Part shown: positions 52,418 to 62,780 of the stretch, piece by piece
Position numbering within the stretch: the first letter of the stretch is position 1
Layout: each line of letters begins with the position of its first letter
From: Photobacterium toruni
GTDB lineage: Bacteria; Pseudomonadota; Gammaproteobacteria; Enterobacterales; Vibrionaceae
DNA length: 64,000 bases
NCBI RefSeq assembly: GCF_024529955.1
Contig: NZ_AP024855.1
Location: 992,001 to 1,056,000 of the forward strand
Reading direction: 5' to 3'
Notes under the pieces: model-generated
What the model was told of the DNA's origin: nothing
What the model saw: only the letters and a program-made list of their open reading frames with translations
Databases searched by the model: none
Made by a program: the position numbers and the translations under genes

Positions 52418-54520
52418 TTATTTACTGGCCTTCTTTAAGGCATTAAGAACATTATCACTTGATAAAATTACAGGTAACTCGATACCTTTAGGTGCATTAG
52501 GACCATAGACGATATTAAAAGGTACGCCAAAACGTCCATGAGATTGTAGAAAACCAGTGACGTAATCTGAAGGTTTAGTCCAATCTCCACGCATTAATAC
52601 AATATTTTTATTATCTAAAGCGGAATACACTGGCTGTTGTAAAATAACACCCATTTTGTTGGCTTTACAAGTAATACACCATTGTGCTGTTACATCGACA
52701 AAGACTGTTTTTCCTTGTGCTACTTCTGTTGCTATTTTAGCAGTATCTAATGGAATCCAATGGTGATCAGCAGGGAGTGGTGTTGCCCATTTATTGGCAG
52801 TTAAACTTCCTGTAAATAAACTCACACCGGCACCGAGTAATATTACCGCAAGAGTAACAATAACTGCCTTACGACCTTTTTTGCGTCCAAGTAACCATAA
52901 GATGGCAACAAAGATAACTGCGCCTAGCCCCCACACGACAGTTGAATCAAAGAAGCTAGTCATTAAGCTTAGTAGCCATACAGATGTTACGAGCATCATC
53001 AAGCCGAACAGGGTTTTTATACGATCCATCCATAAGCCAGGTTTTGGCATTAACGTAGCTAACTGTGGAAAAATAGCAATCAGTAACCACGGTGCTGCCA
53101 TACCGATGGCAAGCGCTGTAAAAATAGCAAAGAGAGTGATTAAATCTGCACCTAATGCAAATGCGACGGCCGTACCTAAGAATGGGGCGCTACAAGGTGT
53201 TGCTAATAAAGTGGCAAACATACCTTGAATAAAATGTCCTAGATGAGAATTATCACCTTTGGTTGCTAACCATGTATTCGTATTGCTTGAGAGACGAATT
53301 TCAAATAAACCTAACATATTCGCGCCAAAAAGCACTGTAATAGCAATCATCGCGCCAATAAACCACGGGCTTTGAAATTGTATTCCCCAACCAAGTGCTT
53401 GGCCAGATAACTTCATTACCGCAAGAAATGCCGCTAATAACCAAAATGAAACAATGATCCCTGCAGCAGATGCTAAAAATTGGGTTCGAATTTGGCGACG
53501 AGCTAATCCTTGCGCTGAAATAACACTGCTTAACTTCATTCCTAATACCGGTAAAACACACGGCATAATGTTAAGAATAAGGCCACCTAGTAAAGCTAAT
53601 CCTACGATTTTTAATAGGTTGGTATTTGTATTGGGAATACTGACTGGAGTATTAGTCGCTGTTGCGGTTACTTCAACGGCTATATCGTGATCGCCAATCG
53701 TTACATGTAATGGCTGTCCTACAAGTTTAGGGGGACCAAACCAGCTAGTAACAGGCAATGTTGCATAAAGTGTATTGTCTTTTATCGTCGTGATTGGTTT
53801 TAGAAACGAGGTATCTTTAGCTGCTTGGGTATCACCATCAATAATTACATCAGGTTGTTGCCATCCTGCAGTATTGGTTGCAACAACAGTGACTTGTTTT
53901 TTAACTTTATTATAAGAGACGGTATTTAAAGTGACGGTTGGTGATGACTTTGGAACTTGACTTTCACCTTTATTATACAAAAACATAGCTTCTGTAGATG
54001 GCATGAGTTTGCTAGGGATAAAATCAAAAGAAAGTTCATAATCGGTTAAAACACAAATACTCGTACATGATGACATGGTTAATTTACCAGAGAGAAATAC
54101 TGGCTTATTCATGTCATTTACGTGGATAGAAAGTGGGAATATAACATCATGCTTGTAGCCTAGTGTCTCAACGCCTAGGAATTCATAGCGTTTTGGTAAC
54201 GGCCATTGCCAATCGACCTTCGCAATATTCGATGACATGTCCCAATTTATACTTGGAGCGACGCCACCTTCACCGGGTGATCGCCAGTAGGTTTTCCAAT
54301 CGGTATCCAGCTTAACTTCAAGTAAGCCTTGAACAGTATGTTTTGCTAAATCTTTTTGACCTGTGAGCATCAACCTAACTTCAACAGGAGGATGCTGAGG
54401 ATTAGTTACCCACCCCGTACTATATTGTGGCGTTGCTGCTGCTATTGATGAAAAGGTAATGCCAAACAATGTTGTTAGTAAGGCAATGGCTAAATAGAAA
54501 TATTGGTATAACTTTTTCAA
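52418..54520 (-). CDS. DsbD/ScsB-like membrane thiol-disulphide reductase
   Basis: 700 residues. The start chosen is TTG at 54520, seven bases after GGAG; the TTG at 54541 overlaps that region and has no site. Signal/TM at 1-30, then an N-terminal periplasmic domain ('SPGEGGVAPSINWDM', 'SSCTSICVLTDYELSF'), eight TM helices with the DsbD core ('LGGLILNIMPCVLPVLGMKL' and 'ATPCSAPFLGTAVAF'), and a C-terminal thioredoxin domain ('VDVTAQWCITCKANK'). It moves electrons from cytosolic thioredoxin to the periplasm, in the ScsB/DipZ branch rather than classic DsbD. Confidence 0.88.
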   Translation of the reverse strand: MKKLYQYFYLAIALLTTLFGITFSSIAAATPQYSTGWVTNPQHPPVEVRLMLTGQKDLAKHTVQGLLEVKLDTDWKTYWRSPGEGGVAPSINWDMSSNIAKVDWQWPLPKRYEFLGVETLGYKHDVIFPLSIHVNDMNKPVFLSGKLTMSSCTSICVLTDYELSFDFIPSKLMPSTEAMFLYNKGESQVPKSSPTVTLNTVSYNKVKKQVTVVATNTAGWQQPDVIIDGDTQAAKDTSFLKPITTIKDNTLYATLPVTSWFGPPKLVGQPLHVTIGDHDIAVEVTATATNTPVSIPNTNTNLLKIVGLALLGGLILNIMPCVLPVLGMKLSSVISAQGLARRQIRTQFLASAAGIIVSFWLLAAFLAVMKLSGQALGWGIQFQSPWFIGAMIAITVLFGANMLGLFEIRLSSNTNTWLATKGDNSHLGHFIQGMFATLLATPCSAPFLGTAVAFALGADLITLFAIFTALAIGMAAPWLLIAIFPQLATLMPKPGLWMDRIKTLFGLMMLVTSVWLLSLMTSFFDSTVVWGLGAVIFVAILWLLGRKKGRKAVIVTLAVILLGAGVSLFTGSLTANKWATPLPADHHWIPLDTAKIATEVAQGKTVFVDVTAQWCITCKANKMGVILQQPVYSALDNKNIVLMRGDWTKPSDYVTGFLQSHGRFGVPFNIVYGPNAPKGIELPVILSSDNVLNALKKASK

Positions 54521-54788
54521 TCTAGAGCTCCAAATAAACAACGTGCAATGCTGACAAAGGCCGCAAGTTTTCCGTTGTTTGATGTCTAATTCTTGTGCTG
54601 GATAAAGTGTTTTCTGTACTTAAAAGACGAATATGTATTGTGTTACGTATGAGACCGACAATAAGTAAACGTTATTTCATTAAAGATAAATACAGTTATA
54701 TTGTCGGTAATTTATGAAGTTAGAACAAGTCGGTTATGCAGTAAAGACCGCGGTTAATGTTATTTTTAAGTTATAACATATACAGCGA

Positions 54789-55340
54789 CTATACTTTTTT
54801 GAACCATTGCTTGATACGAGTACTGAATGAAACGCGATTATGGTTTTTTCCTAAGTAGTATGACTGCATAAATTCACATCGAAGCGATTCTACGTGAGTA
54901 TTAATCTGTGTGGGTGCGACAGTATTTTCATGACTAACAAGAGCGAAGCTTTGAATTTTAGCTTGTTCGTTGCTGTAACTATAATCAATACCAGCAGCCC
55001 CTTGTACCATTAGCCATAAATGCGTTAAGACAAGCAGATATTCCAAATCTTGATGGGTAAAATTAGCAGCATAATCGTCACCAATGGTATCACTAAAAAC
55101 AGCTTTCATTTTTGTCGAGGTAGCACGCTGGTGGGACCATTGTTGTTGACCTTTTTGATGGTGTAAGGTCATAAAACCAAGTAATAAATCTAATGTTGAA
55201 CTGTTTGGACGTTGTTGGCGAACATGGTCAAAATGTGCCGATGAAGCTGTAATAAATTGATGTAGCTGCAGTGTGTTTGTTGTATTTATGGGCAAGTCAG
55301 CCATGCCAAGTAATAATAATTGCTGTTTTAATTCTGACAT
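54789..55340 (-). CDS. Hypothetical protein
   Basis: 183 residues, soluble, mostly helical by composition, rich in His and Gln in the first half ('MTLHHQKGQQQWSHQRATST'). The second half is less polar ('DLEYLLVLTHLWLMVQGAAG'), and it ends with a basic tail (RIKQWFKKV) that could touch membrane or nucleic acid. I recognise no domain. It is a single gene with long intergenic regions on both sides. Confidence 0.55.
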   Translation of the reverse strand: MSELKQQLLLLGMADLPINTTNTLQLHQFITASSAHFDHVRQQRPNSSTLDLLLGFMTLHHQKGQQQWSHQRATSTKMKAVFSDTIGDDYAANFTHQDLEYLLVLTHLWLMVQGAAGIDYSYSNEQAKIQSFALVSHENTVAPTQINTHVESLRCEFMQSYYLGKNHNRVSFSTRIKQWFKKV

Positions 55341-55860
55341 GTTTATACGTTCTTATTGAGGAATGATGAAAGAGTAGCATGTTCAGATATTGTAACTAAA
55401 GGATTAAATAAGATTACTGAATAGCATGTTTTTATTGGCAGTAAAATGATCAAATTTGGCTTTCTATATACTCTTCTTTATTGTTCTTGTATAAGAAGGA
55501 ATAAAAATAGAGCCATAAAGATGTATTGGTGGTATCTATAAGGATAAAAAAGAGGTTAACTCATTCTATTGCTTTGAAACTTATTGCCTAATGACATGAA
55601 TAAAAAATCTTATATGGTGAAGATGTGGTAATATAAAACACGATGATACTAAAAAATAATCATCTAATGGTGGTTTTATCATCGTTATTGGCACTGGTTC
55701 AGGTCTATTCAGTGCTCAGTTAGTTAATGATTTCCTTATTTATAGATAACAGTTTAATTAAAGTACAGGCAGCTATTTATAATTAGATCCATTGATACCG
55801 ATTATAGTTATTGCATTTTTGAGTACCTCAATTAGCTGTTTAGGAAGTTGGGTTATTGTA
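55341..55860. other. Long intergenic region before rimB
   Basis: 520 nt. A short stretch at about 55669-55730 reads, in one frame, like the start of a dinucleotide-binding fold (GFIIVIGTGSG) but has no start codon and stops soon after, so at most it is a gene remnant. The rimB promoter should be here. Confidence 0.35.
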
Positions 55861-56325
55861 ATGATTAATAAAGAAACAATTGTGAATAAAAATAATAAAT
55901 TTATTGTTGGTTGGCGTGAAGTCGCCGCTTTGCCTGATCTTGGTGTCGATGATATTCATGTTAAAATTGACACAGGAGCACGTAGTTCTTGTCTTCATAC
56001 CTTTAAAATTGAAGAATTTACTCAAGATGATGAATTATGGGTGAAATTTTGGTTACATCCTATTCATAACAATACTGATATTGAACAGGTTTGTATGGCT
56101 AAAGTAGCCGATAAGCGTGTTGTAAGAAACTCCGGTGGCGATGAACAATTACGCTACTTTATTGTTTCAACTATTGATTTTAATGGCCAACAGTGGCCAA
56201 TCGAAATATCACTAACAAGCCGTGATAACATGGCATTTCGTATGTTGCTTGGACGAACATCTATGCATGGTCGTATCATTGTTGATCCAGAAGCTTCTTA
56301 CCTTATTCAACGCAAGGAAAAGTAA
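55861..56325 (+). CDS. rimB: Retropepsin-like protease RimB (ATP-dependent zinc protease family)
   Basis: 154 residues from the ATG at 55861. An in-frame extension to a TTG at 55792 would add a hydrophobic segment and is possible but not supported by a ribosome site. '[14 protein letters not shown]' carries the DTGA active-site motif of retropepsin-like aspartic proteases, and '[16 protein letters not shown]' follows at the end as in COG4067. In Pseudomonas the RimB protein trims the glutamates that RimK adds to ribosomal protein S6. It lies 5 nt upstream of rimK, so they form one operon. Confidence 0.85.
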   Translation: MINKETIVNKNNKFIVGWREVAALPDLGVDDIHVKIDTGARSSCLHTFKIEEFTQDDELWVKFWLHPIHNNTDIEQVCMAKVADKRVVRNSGGDEQLRYFIVSTIDFNGQQWPIEISLTSRDNMAFRMLLGRTSMHGRIIVDPEASYLIQRKEK

Positions 56326-56330
56326 TAGTA

Positions 56331-57233
56331 ATGAAAATTGGTATCTTATCTCGTAATCAGTCATTGTATTCAACGTCTCGCCTTATTGAAGCGGCAGAGC
56401 TGCGAGGCCATGAAATCAAGGTTATTGATGCACTTCGTTGCTATATGAACATTAATTCTCAAAAACCCTCTATTCACTTTAAAGGTGAAGATTTAGTGGA
56501 TTTTGATGCCGTGATCCCTCGTATCGGCGCATCAGTGACGTTTTACGGCACAGCAGTATTACGCCAATTTGAAATGATGGGAGTTTATACAGTCAACGAA
56601 TCCGTTGCTATTAGTCGTTCTCGTGATAAATTGCGTTCAATGCAGCTTTTATCACGCAAATGTATTGGTATGCCTGTAACGGGTTTTGCAAGCAAGCCTG
56701 ATGATGTTAAAGATCTACTTGATATGGTAGGTGGTGCGCCAGTTGTAATTAAACTACTTGAAGGCACACAAGGTATTGGTGTTGTTCTTGCTGAAACACG
56801 TAAAGCGGCAGAGAGTGTTATCGAAGCATTTATGGGCTTAAAAGCCAATATTATGGTGCAGGAATACATTAAAGAAGCCGGTGGTGCGGATATTCGTTGT
56901 TTTGTGATTGGTGATAAAGTGATCGCGGCAATGAAACGTCAAGGTGCAGAAGGTGAATTCCGTTCTAATCTTCACCGTGGTGGCAGTGCGGCATTGGTGA
57001 AAATCACCCCAGAAGAGCGTAAAACCGCTGTTGCGGCTGCTAAAATTATGGGTTTAAGCGTTGCAGGTGTTGATTTACTGCGTTCAGAGCGTGGTCCACT
57101 AGTGATGGAAGTTAACTCATCACCAGGCCTTGAGGGTATCGAAAAAGCAACGGGTAAAGATATCGCCGGTATGATTATCGAATACATCGAAAAGCATGCA
57201 TCTAAAAAGACAGCACTACGTAGCAAAGGCTAA
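56331..57233 (+). CDS. rimK: Ribosomal protein S6--L-glutamate ligase
   Basis: 300 residues, full length. ATP-grasp enzyme that adds Glu residues to the C-terminus of S6. '[18 protein letters not shown]' opens the N-domain. The ATP-grasp core has '[19 protein letters not shown]' (nucleotide-binding Lys and Gly loop), '[20 protein letters not shown]', and '[20 protein letters not shown]' with the metal-binding Glu-Asn. It is coupled with rimB, whose activity opposes it, and ended by a strong terminator. Confidence 0.96.
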   Translation: MKIGILSRNQSLYSTSRLIEAAELRGHEIKVIDALRCYMNINSQKPSIHFKGEDLVDFDAVIPRIGASVTFYGTAVLRQFEMMGVYTVNESVAISRSRDKLRSMQLLSRKCIGMPVTGFASKPDDVKDLLDMVGGAPVVIKLLEGTQGIGVVLAETRKAAESVIEAFMGLKANIMVQEYIKEAGGADIRCFVIGDKVIAAMKRQGAEGEFRSNLHRGGSAALVKITPEERKTAVAAAKIMGLSVAGVDLLRSERGPLVMEVNSSPGLEGIEKATGKDIAGMIIEYIEKHASKKTALRSKG

Positions 57234-57251
57234 GTAAGTCCTTTTATATAT

Positions 57252-57291
57252 AGCCCTTGGTGATTATTTGATCATCAAGGGCTTTTTTTTA
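57252..57291. terminator. Terminator after rimK
   Basis: 13-nt arms from AGCCCTTG at 57252 to CAAGGGCT ending at 57283, then eight T. It also touches the stop codon of the convergent PLD gene at 57289. Confidence 0.85.
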
Positions 57292-58818
57292 TAGGTGCTT
57301 TTCTATTGGTAGAGCGCCAGCAAGCCACGCTCCCATTTTTAACATTGCGCTACTATCTGGTTCAGAATCAAATTGTTGACCACTATTGTCATCAATCCAG
57401 ATAATGTCATTATTATCATTTAATGCTAAACGATAGGCGCTTTTTTCTAATAAATTATTTAGATTCTTATAAAAAACATCAGCAAATGGCTTAGAGTCAA
57501 CAAACACTCCGAGTTCAGTATTCAGGTAAGCAGAGCGCGGGTCAAAATTAAACGATCCGACAAACACTTTGCTACGATCAATAATAAAAGTTTTAGCATG
57601 AAGGCTAGAACGAGAGCTACCTAGCCATGAATGTTTCTTTTTAAGTTCTGGATCAATCTTTGTTTCATATAGTTTTACCCCCCCATCAAGCATTATTTGA
57701 CGGTATTTGGCATACCAACCATGAACGGCAAATACATCATTTGAAGCAAGAGAGTTCGTTACAATAGTAATATTTAGTCCATTTTTTGCCGCAGCTGCTA
57801 ATGTTTTTGCTCCAGCTTCTGTAGGAACAAAATATGGAGATATCAATAAAAAATCCGTTTTTGCTTTACTGATCATCGCAGACAATTGATGAAGCAATAG
57901 ATCATCTTGGCTATTTTCTACTTTATACGGTGTATCATAAACAAGCTCAGCATCAGCCCAATAGAACGGTAGTGTCTGATTTAACAGTTTTTGTACCATT
58001 GGATGTTGTTTTAATGAGCGGGCATAATCAGAGCTTAGATACTGTTTTTGAGCATGTTTCCATTGTTGTAGCTGTGCTGTAGTTGGTAAATGTACTTCAG
58101 ATACTAATGCTTCAATTGGCATTGCTGGTTTGCTATTCCAGTACTCATCAAATTGGCGTGAAACCTGCGGAATAATTTTTCCCATCATTAATAGGTCAAA
58201 ATCACCAAACTCGACATTACCATTTGCCGAGAAGTATTCATCACCGATATTACGCCCACCAGTAATTGCAAATACACCATCTGCAATAATGGCTTTATTG
58301 TGCATGCGACGATTAAGACGATCAAAATCAGTCAAAAAGCTTAATGGTTTAAAACTACGATTACCAAATGGATTAAATAAGCGTACTTCGACGTTAGGAT
58401 GCGCAGATAGGCTCGCTAAGGCTTGATCATCACGATTTTGCATATCATCTAATAATAGACGTACTCGTACACCACGCTCAGCTGCTTGATATAAATACCA
58501 TGTAAGTAGATTACTGGTTGCATCATCTCGATAGATATAATATTGCACATCAAGAGTTTTTTGTGCACCTTCAATAACTGCTAGACGTGCAAGAAATGCT
58601 GCTTGACCATCTCCAAGAGGATAAAAACCCGTTTTATCAGGATGCGCTTGTGTATAAGGACGCGTGTGCTGATAAAAAGTAGTATTGAAGTTATCAACAT
58701 TACTATGAGTGGTTGTTTTCAGAGTAGATAGCGGCTGTGCGCACCCAATCAATGTTAAGGCACTGGTAGCAATAAGTGAGTGAGTAAAAAGTTGCTTGAA
58801 ACGACTAAAAGTAATCAT
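57289..58818 (-). CDS. Phospholipase D-family lipoprotein (cardiolipin synthase C-like)
   Basis: 509 residues. Lipobox LIGC (Cys about residue 26). Two HKD motifs: 'MHNKAIIADGVFAITGGRN' (about 172) and 'LHAKTFIIDRSKVFVGSFN' (about 395). The order 'VQYYIYRDD', 'LLLDDMQNRD' and the length match the YmdC/ClsC group. ClsC makes cardiolipin from phosphatidylglycerol and phosphatidylethanolamine, but it works at the inner face; the lipoprotein signal here hints at a different location or substrate. No ymdB homologue is adjacent. Confidence 0.87.
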   Translation of the reverse strand: MITFSRFKQLFTHSLIATSALTLIGCAQPLSTLKTTTHSNVDNFNTTFYQHTRPYTQAHPDKTGFYPLGDGQAAFLARLAVIEGAQKTLDVQYYIYRDDATSNLLTWYLYQAAERGVRVRLLLDDMQNRDDQALASLSAHPNVEVRLFNPFGNRSFKPLSFLTDFDRLNRRMHNKAIIADGVFAITGGRNIGDEYFSANGNVEFGDFDLLMMGKIIPQVSRQFDEYWNSKPAMPIEALVSEVHLPTTAQLQQWKHAQKQYLSSDYARSLKQHPMVQKLLNQTLPFYWADAELVYDTPYKVENSQDDLLLHQLSAMISKAKTDFLLISPYFVPTEAGAKTLAAAAKNGLNITIVTNSLASNDVFAVHGWYAKYRQIMLDGGVKLYETKIDPELKKKHSWLGSSRSSLHAKTFIIDRSKVFVGSFNFDPRSAYLNTELGVFVDSKPFADVFYKNLNNLLEKSAYRLALNDNNDIIWIDDNSGQQFDSEPDSSAMLKMGAWLAGALPIEKHL

Positions 58819-58976
58819 TAGAAAACATTGTTCTGGAAAAAGTGCGACGATTTTACCTGCAATTATAAATTAGTGCCTTAGAAAAATAAGTGAATGATTA
58901 ATTTTGATTGTTGGGTATGCTTATTCAGTATTTGTTGTTATTTGTATGTCATTGTTGACACTTTTAAGATAGAAAA

Positions 58977-59007
58977 AAGCCTCAAATAGTATGGTTATTT
59001 GAGGCTT
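58977..59007 (-). terminator. Terminator
   Basis: 12-bp perfect stem AAGCCTCAAATA / TATTTGAGGCTT; on the minus strand it is followed by TTTT, 3' of the membrane protein gene at 59030. Confidence 0.8.
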
Positions 59008-59029
59008 AAATAATGGTTATATTCAGAGC

Positions 59030-60103
59030 TTAACTTGCTACTGCATCAGTACCATGCCATTGATAATGGTTATTAGGCTTTTTACTTACAATCCCTTGAG
59101 TTAATAATTCCTTAAAAATAGCATCAACTTCATCCGCGGTTAATTTAAGTAACTTGCTAACAGCACGCTTGCTACAGTTTACTTGATTTTTTGTCAGTGC
59201 TTCGACAGCTTGTTCATAGGCCGTTTTTGGTGGCTCTGGCTTAACGTCTTCAACAATAATTTCATCTTCATCACTGATATCAGTAATGGATGATGTTCCA
59301 ATCGTTGATGGATCAAAATGGGCTAATAATTGTGTTTGATCTTGGTCGTTATAATCATTAACAGATAATAGCTGTTGGCGCTTAAACTGATAACGGAACC
59401 GATTTTCTTCACCAATTAAACCTACAAAAAAGGCGGCAAAGAAATCAAGTAATACTGATAAAAAAATAACTAAGCCAAGTTGAGCCGTTTGATTACTGAC
59501 ATTGAACGTTGTGGCTAGGCTGTCGATTAGCCCAAGTACCGATCCTTGGCCGACAACTGGCGTAGTATCACGTTCAATTGCAATTTGTTGTTGCTGTTTA
59601 CGCAGTGCTTCATTTTCTTTCTGAATACGTGTTACACCAGAAGCAATACGCTCCATTTGGATGTATTTTTCGGCAGCAACATTATTAAGATCTATTTGTT
59701 TCTCAATGGCTTGAATCTGCATGTTAAAGGCATTGATTTTACTTTGCTGTACATTAGCTTCACTGTGAGCCTTATTTGTTGCACTATTAATGCCGCCAAC
59801 TGAGCCACCAATGGAAATAACAGCGAGTACTGCATAAAACGTAAACGCAGTAAACGTACCACTGTAGTTACGGCGTGCTTTACGTTCTCCAACTTCGTAC
59901 CATGCGAAAAATTTTCCCAATTCAAAAATGACAGCTAAGCCGCCAAAGAGAAATTTCATCAGGGGATCATCATCAATGGATAAAAACAACAATAGTGAAA
60001 ACACAATTGAAGCAAGAATAGCAGCACCTGTGAAGCTATAAACACTCCACATTGCGAAAATCCCTTTAGGGAAGCGAACAGGTATATTTTGATTGAAATA
60101 CAT
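59030..60103 (-). CDS. Membrane protein with coiled coil and winged-helix-like tail
   Basis: 357 residues, not recognised. Two to three TM helices (about 18-45, 50-65, 85-103) precede a long coiled coil (about 110-175, rich in Gln/Glu/Lys), then another TM pair near 195-225 ('LGLVIFLSVLLDFFAAFFVGLIG'; key residues only) and a cytosolic tail. The last 70 residues ('SKRAVSKLLKLTADEVDAIF', then 'LLTQGIVSKKPNNHYQW') look like a winged-helix DNA-binding unit. This architecture resembles phage or plasmid-derived membrane proteins. No mobile genes are adjacent. Confidence 0.6.
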   Translation of the reverse strand: MYFNQNIPVRFPKGIFAMWSVYSFTGAAILASIVFSLLLFLSIDDDPLMKFLFGGLAVIFELGKFFAWYEVGERKARRNYSGTFTAFTFYAVLAVISIGGSVGGINSATNKAHSEANVQQSKINAFNMQIQAIEKQIDLNNVAAEKYIQMERIASGVTRIQKENEALRKQQQQIAIERDTTPVVGQGSVLGLIDSLATTFNVSNQTAQLGLVIFLSVLLDFFAAFFVGLIGEENRFRYQFKRQQLLSVNDYNDQDQTQLLAHFDPSTIGTSSITDISDEDEIIVEDVKPEPPKTAYEQAVEALTKNQVNCSKRAVSKLLKLTADEVDAIFKELLTQGIVSKKPNNHYQWHGTDAVAS

Positions 60104-60438
60104 AAAAATATCTAAGTAAGGTGCATTTGTTCAGCTGGTCACATTATTGCGGCGAGCACGTAAAAGTATTCTAGGATACAGTAAAATATGAGTAAATCCT
60201 TTATAAAAAGTGGTACTCCAAACCTTTATGGTTATAATTTATTCAATATAAGTGAAATCGTTTATGTGAAGGCTCTCATATTGTTATTCATAATATCTAA
60301 TAGATAAGTAATTAGCGGTATAAAAAAGATCTTATTTATAGTGGTTCAATGTCACGACGATATTTGATAGTAGATGGAAAATGTGAATATTTTATGTCTA
60401 CACTTAATGAATGATTATTTTGATTAGGAAGATGTTTT
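60104..60438. other. Divergent intergenic region
   Basis: 335 nt between the membrane protein gene and the small gene at 60439. AT-rich; I see no ORF or clear site. Confidence 0.35.
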
Positions 60439-60687
60439 ATGTTTTATGTAAGCCACCATCAACTCATTGAGCGGCAACAAAATATTTATGATATTGCATC
60501 TTTTAATCATAAGTTACCGCATGAAATGGTGCTGCATTCAACATTTATTTATGTAGAAGAGGGCTATTTTCAATGTTTTTGGGAGGCAAAAAGTACAGAG
60601 GTACTACAACAATATATTTATACTGCACTAGGCGATGAGTGTATAACGGAGTGTTATAGTGTGGATCCTATGACAGCTATCGCATAG
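60439..60687 (+). CDS. Small hypothetical protein
   Basis: 82 residues with AGGAAG upstream of the ATG. Rich in aromatic residues, His, Glu and three Cys ('YFQCFWEAK', 'ECITECYSVD'), mostly strand-forming in the middle ('HSTFIYVEEGYF'). No signal peptide. I do not recognise it; the shape suggests a small cytosolic domain. It is 176 nt upstream of ansB in the same direction and might share its promoter. Confidence 0.5.
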   Translation: MFYVSHHQLIERQQNIYDIASFNHKLPHEMVLHSTFIYVEEGYFQCFWEAKSTEVLQQYIYTALGDECITECYSVDPMTAIA

Positions 60688-60863
60688 GTTTTTTATTAAT
60701 AAGCTATTTATATATGTTTGTTGGTCTATTATCAGTCTATGTTGTGTGACTATGGTCGCTAGTATTATGTATAAAAAGTGATACTTAGCACAAAAAAATA
60801 TTCTATTAATAATATTATCTTTACCATAAATAAACCTTAACAATTTAACTTATGGTGTAAGTA

Positions 60864-61925
60864 ATGAATAAAAATCCTGTTTGTATTGCTATGTTTGTTG
60901 CTGGTCTGTGTGTGAGTTCATTATCTGTTGCTGCTGATTTACCTAATATCAAAATTTTAGCCACAGGAGGAACCATTGCAGGGGCTGGTCAATCGGCAAC
61001 TGAATCTGCTTATACTTCAGGTCAAGTTGGTATTGAATCATTAATTAAAGCTGTACCTGCAATGACAAAAATTGCCGATGTTAGCGGTGAGCAAGTGGTT
61101 AATATTGGTTCTCAAGATATGAATGATCAAGTGTGGTTGACTTTATCTAAACGTATTAATGAATTATTAGCTCAAGATGATGTTGATGGCGTGGTAGTAA
61201 CACATGGTACTGACACCATGGAAGAAACGGCTTACTTTCTTGATCTAACTGTTAAAAGTGATAAGCCAGTAGTACTTGTTGGTGCGATGCGTCCATCAAC
61301 AGCGGTGAGTGCTGATGGCCCTGCTAATTTATATAATGCTGTTGTTACTGCGGTAGATAAAGATTCAAAAGGACGCGGAGTATTGGTCGCAATGAACGAT
61401 ACGGTATTAGATGCGCGTGATGTAACAAAAACGAATACCACAGCCGTTGATACTTTCCGTTCAACTAACTTTGGTTCATTAGGTTATATCCATAATAGTG
61501 ATGTTATTTACCAACGTGCGCCAGAACGTCACCATACGACAGCAACCCATTTTGATGTATCAAAACTAACCAGCTTACCCGAAGTTGGCATCGTTTATAA
61601 TTACTCCAATGCATCAGCATTACCTGTAACAGCATTAGTGAATGCCAAATTTGATGGTATTGTCAGCGCAGGTGTGGGTAACGGTAATATGTATAAAGCA
61701 ATTTTTGATGAATTAGCAAAAGCAAGTAAAGAAGGGATTATGGTGGTGCGTAGTTCACGTGTACCGACAGGATCGACAACATTAGCAGCTGAAGTTGATG
61801 ATGCTAAATATGGTTTTGTTGCTGCGGGCACACTTAATCCACAAAAAGCACGTATTTTATTAATGCTATCGTTAACACAAACAAAGAACTATAAAGATGT
61901 ACAACAGATGTTTCAGTATTACTAA
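60864..61925 (+). CDS. ansB: Periplasmic L-asparaginase II
   Basis: 353 residues. Signal peptide 1-24 (SVAADL). The first catalytic Thr is in 'ILATGGTIAGAG', and the second triad part in 'VVTHGTDTMEETAYFLDL' (Thr, Asp), with the conserved Lys in 'MRPSTAVSADGPANLYNAV' region. It hydrolyses L-asparagine to aspartate and ammonia in the periplasm; in enterics it is induced without oxygen and supplies fumarate respiration. A strong terminator follows at 61943. Confidence 0.95.
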   Translation: MNKNPVCIAMFVAGLCVSSLSVAADLPNIKILATGGTIAGAGQSATESAYTSGQVGIESLIKAVPAMTKIADVSGEQVVNIGSQDMNDQVWLTLSKRINELLAQDDVDGVVVTHGTDTMEETAYFLDLTVKSDKPVVLVGAMRPSTAVSADGPANLYNAVVTAVDKDSKGRGVLVAMNDTVLDARDVTKTNTTAVDTFRSTNFGSLGYIHNSDVIYQRAPERHHTTATHFDVSKLTSLPEVGIVYNYSNASALPVTALVNAKFDGIVSAGVGNGNMYKAIFDELAKASKEGIMVVRSSRVPTGSTTLAAEVDDAKYGFVAAGTLNPQKARILLMLSLTQTKNYKDVQQMFQYY

Positions 61926-61942
61926 TGCTTAATATTTAAATA

Positions 61943-61982
61943 ACAACACAACAAGACACAATATTAAGTCTTGTTGTGTTGT
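61943..61982. terminator. Bidirectional terminator
   Basis: 15-bp perfect stem ACAACACAACAAGAC / its complement at 61968-61982, between convergent genes. Confidence 0.8.
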
Positions 61983-62000
61983 ACTGTTTTGACTTGACTA

Positions 62001-62780
62001 TTATTTGGTGCTTGCCTGTAGGTCACTGATTGCTTTTTTCAGTGCATCAGGATTGTAACCGTTAATAATAGTAATATTGTCGGTAGTAATATTATTTGTC
62101 GGCATTACGATTAATGCTGGTGTACCTTGGAAACCCAGTTTACTAAATAGTGTAAAGTTATTTAGGAAGGTATTATTTGCATCAAATTTAGATACATCAA
62201 CACCAACACTTGTTGCGATAGTATTAATATCTTGTTTGGTTAATTTACCTTCGTCTTTACCTGTTGCGAATACAGCATTATGGTATTTAGCATAGGTTGC
62301 GCCACCTTTTTGTTGGTAGATCCAATTACCCATATCTGCTGCATATTTTGATGCTTCCCAACGTGATGCAAAAATAGGTGTTTCTTTAAAGATAAATTTC
62401 ACATCTGGATTTTTGGCTTCTAATTGTTTCACTGTATCGGCAATTTTAGAGCAATACATGCACTGATAATCAAAGAATTCAATTACATTCACTTTAGCGT
62501 CTTTAGGGCCAATGAATGGTGTCGCTTTATCATTTAAAAGTTGAGCTGCGTTAGCAATAACGACTTTTTTAGCTTCAACTTGTTGAGCTTGCATTTGTTG
62601 TTGTTGTAATGTTTGAGACGCTTTTACTAATACATCTGGATGATTAATAATATATTGACTCGCAATTTGTTCAATTTGTGCTTTTTGTTGAGCAGTAAAA
62701 TCACCAGTGCTATTAGTTGTTGTTTCATTACAACCTGTAAGTAATGCACCGAGTAGAATAGGTAGAAGTAATTTTTTCAT
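62001..62780 (-). CDS. DsbA-like thiol oxidoreductase lipoprotein
   Basis: 259 residues from MKKLLL at 62780. Lipobox LLTGC (Cys about residue 17). A helical, Gln-rich linker (about 30-75) precedes a DsbA/Com1-like thioredoxin domain: active site 'FFDYQCMYCSKIAD' (CMYC) and cis-Pro loop 'GFQGTPALIVMP'. The TxxxC-type inserted helical domain is present. Likely a periplasmic disulphide oxidase or isomerase anchored in the membrane. It lies divergent from aphA. Confidence 0.88.
   Translation of the reverse strand: MKKLLLPILLGALLTGCNETTTNSTGDFTAQQKAQIEQIASQYIINHPDVLVKASQTLQQQQMQAQQVEAKKVVIANAAQLLNDKATPFIGPKDAKVNVIEFFDYQCMYCSKIADTVKQLEAKNPDVKFIFKETPIFASRWEASKYAADMGNWIYQQKGGATYAKYHNAVFATGKDEGKLTKQDINTIATSVGVDVSKFDANNTFLNNFTLFSKLGFQGTPALIVMPTNNITTDNITIINGYNPDALKKAISDLQASTK

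Noticed and set aside
52794..53228. 144-codon plus-strand ORF within the DsbD-like gene
   Set aside because: Complementary-strand shadow of the transmembrane region; no ribosome site.
55669..55760. Gene remnant with a GxGxxG-like stretch upstream of rimB
   Set aside because: Only about 25 residues, no start codon in frame and nothing further in other frames; could be chance.
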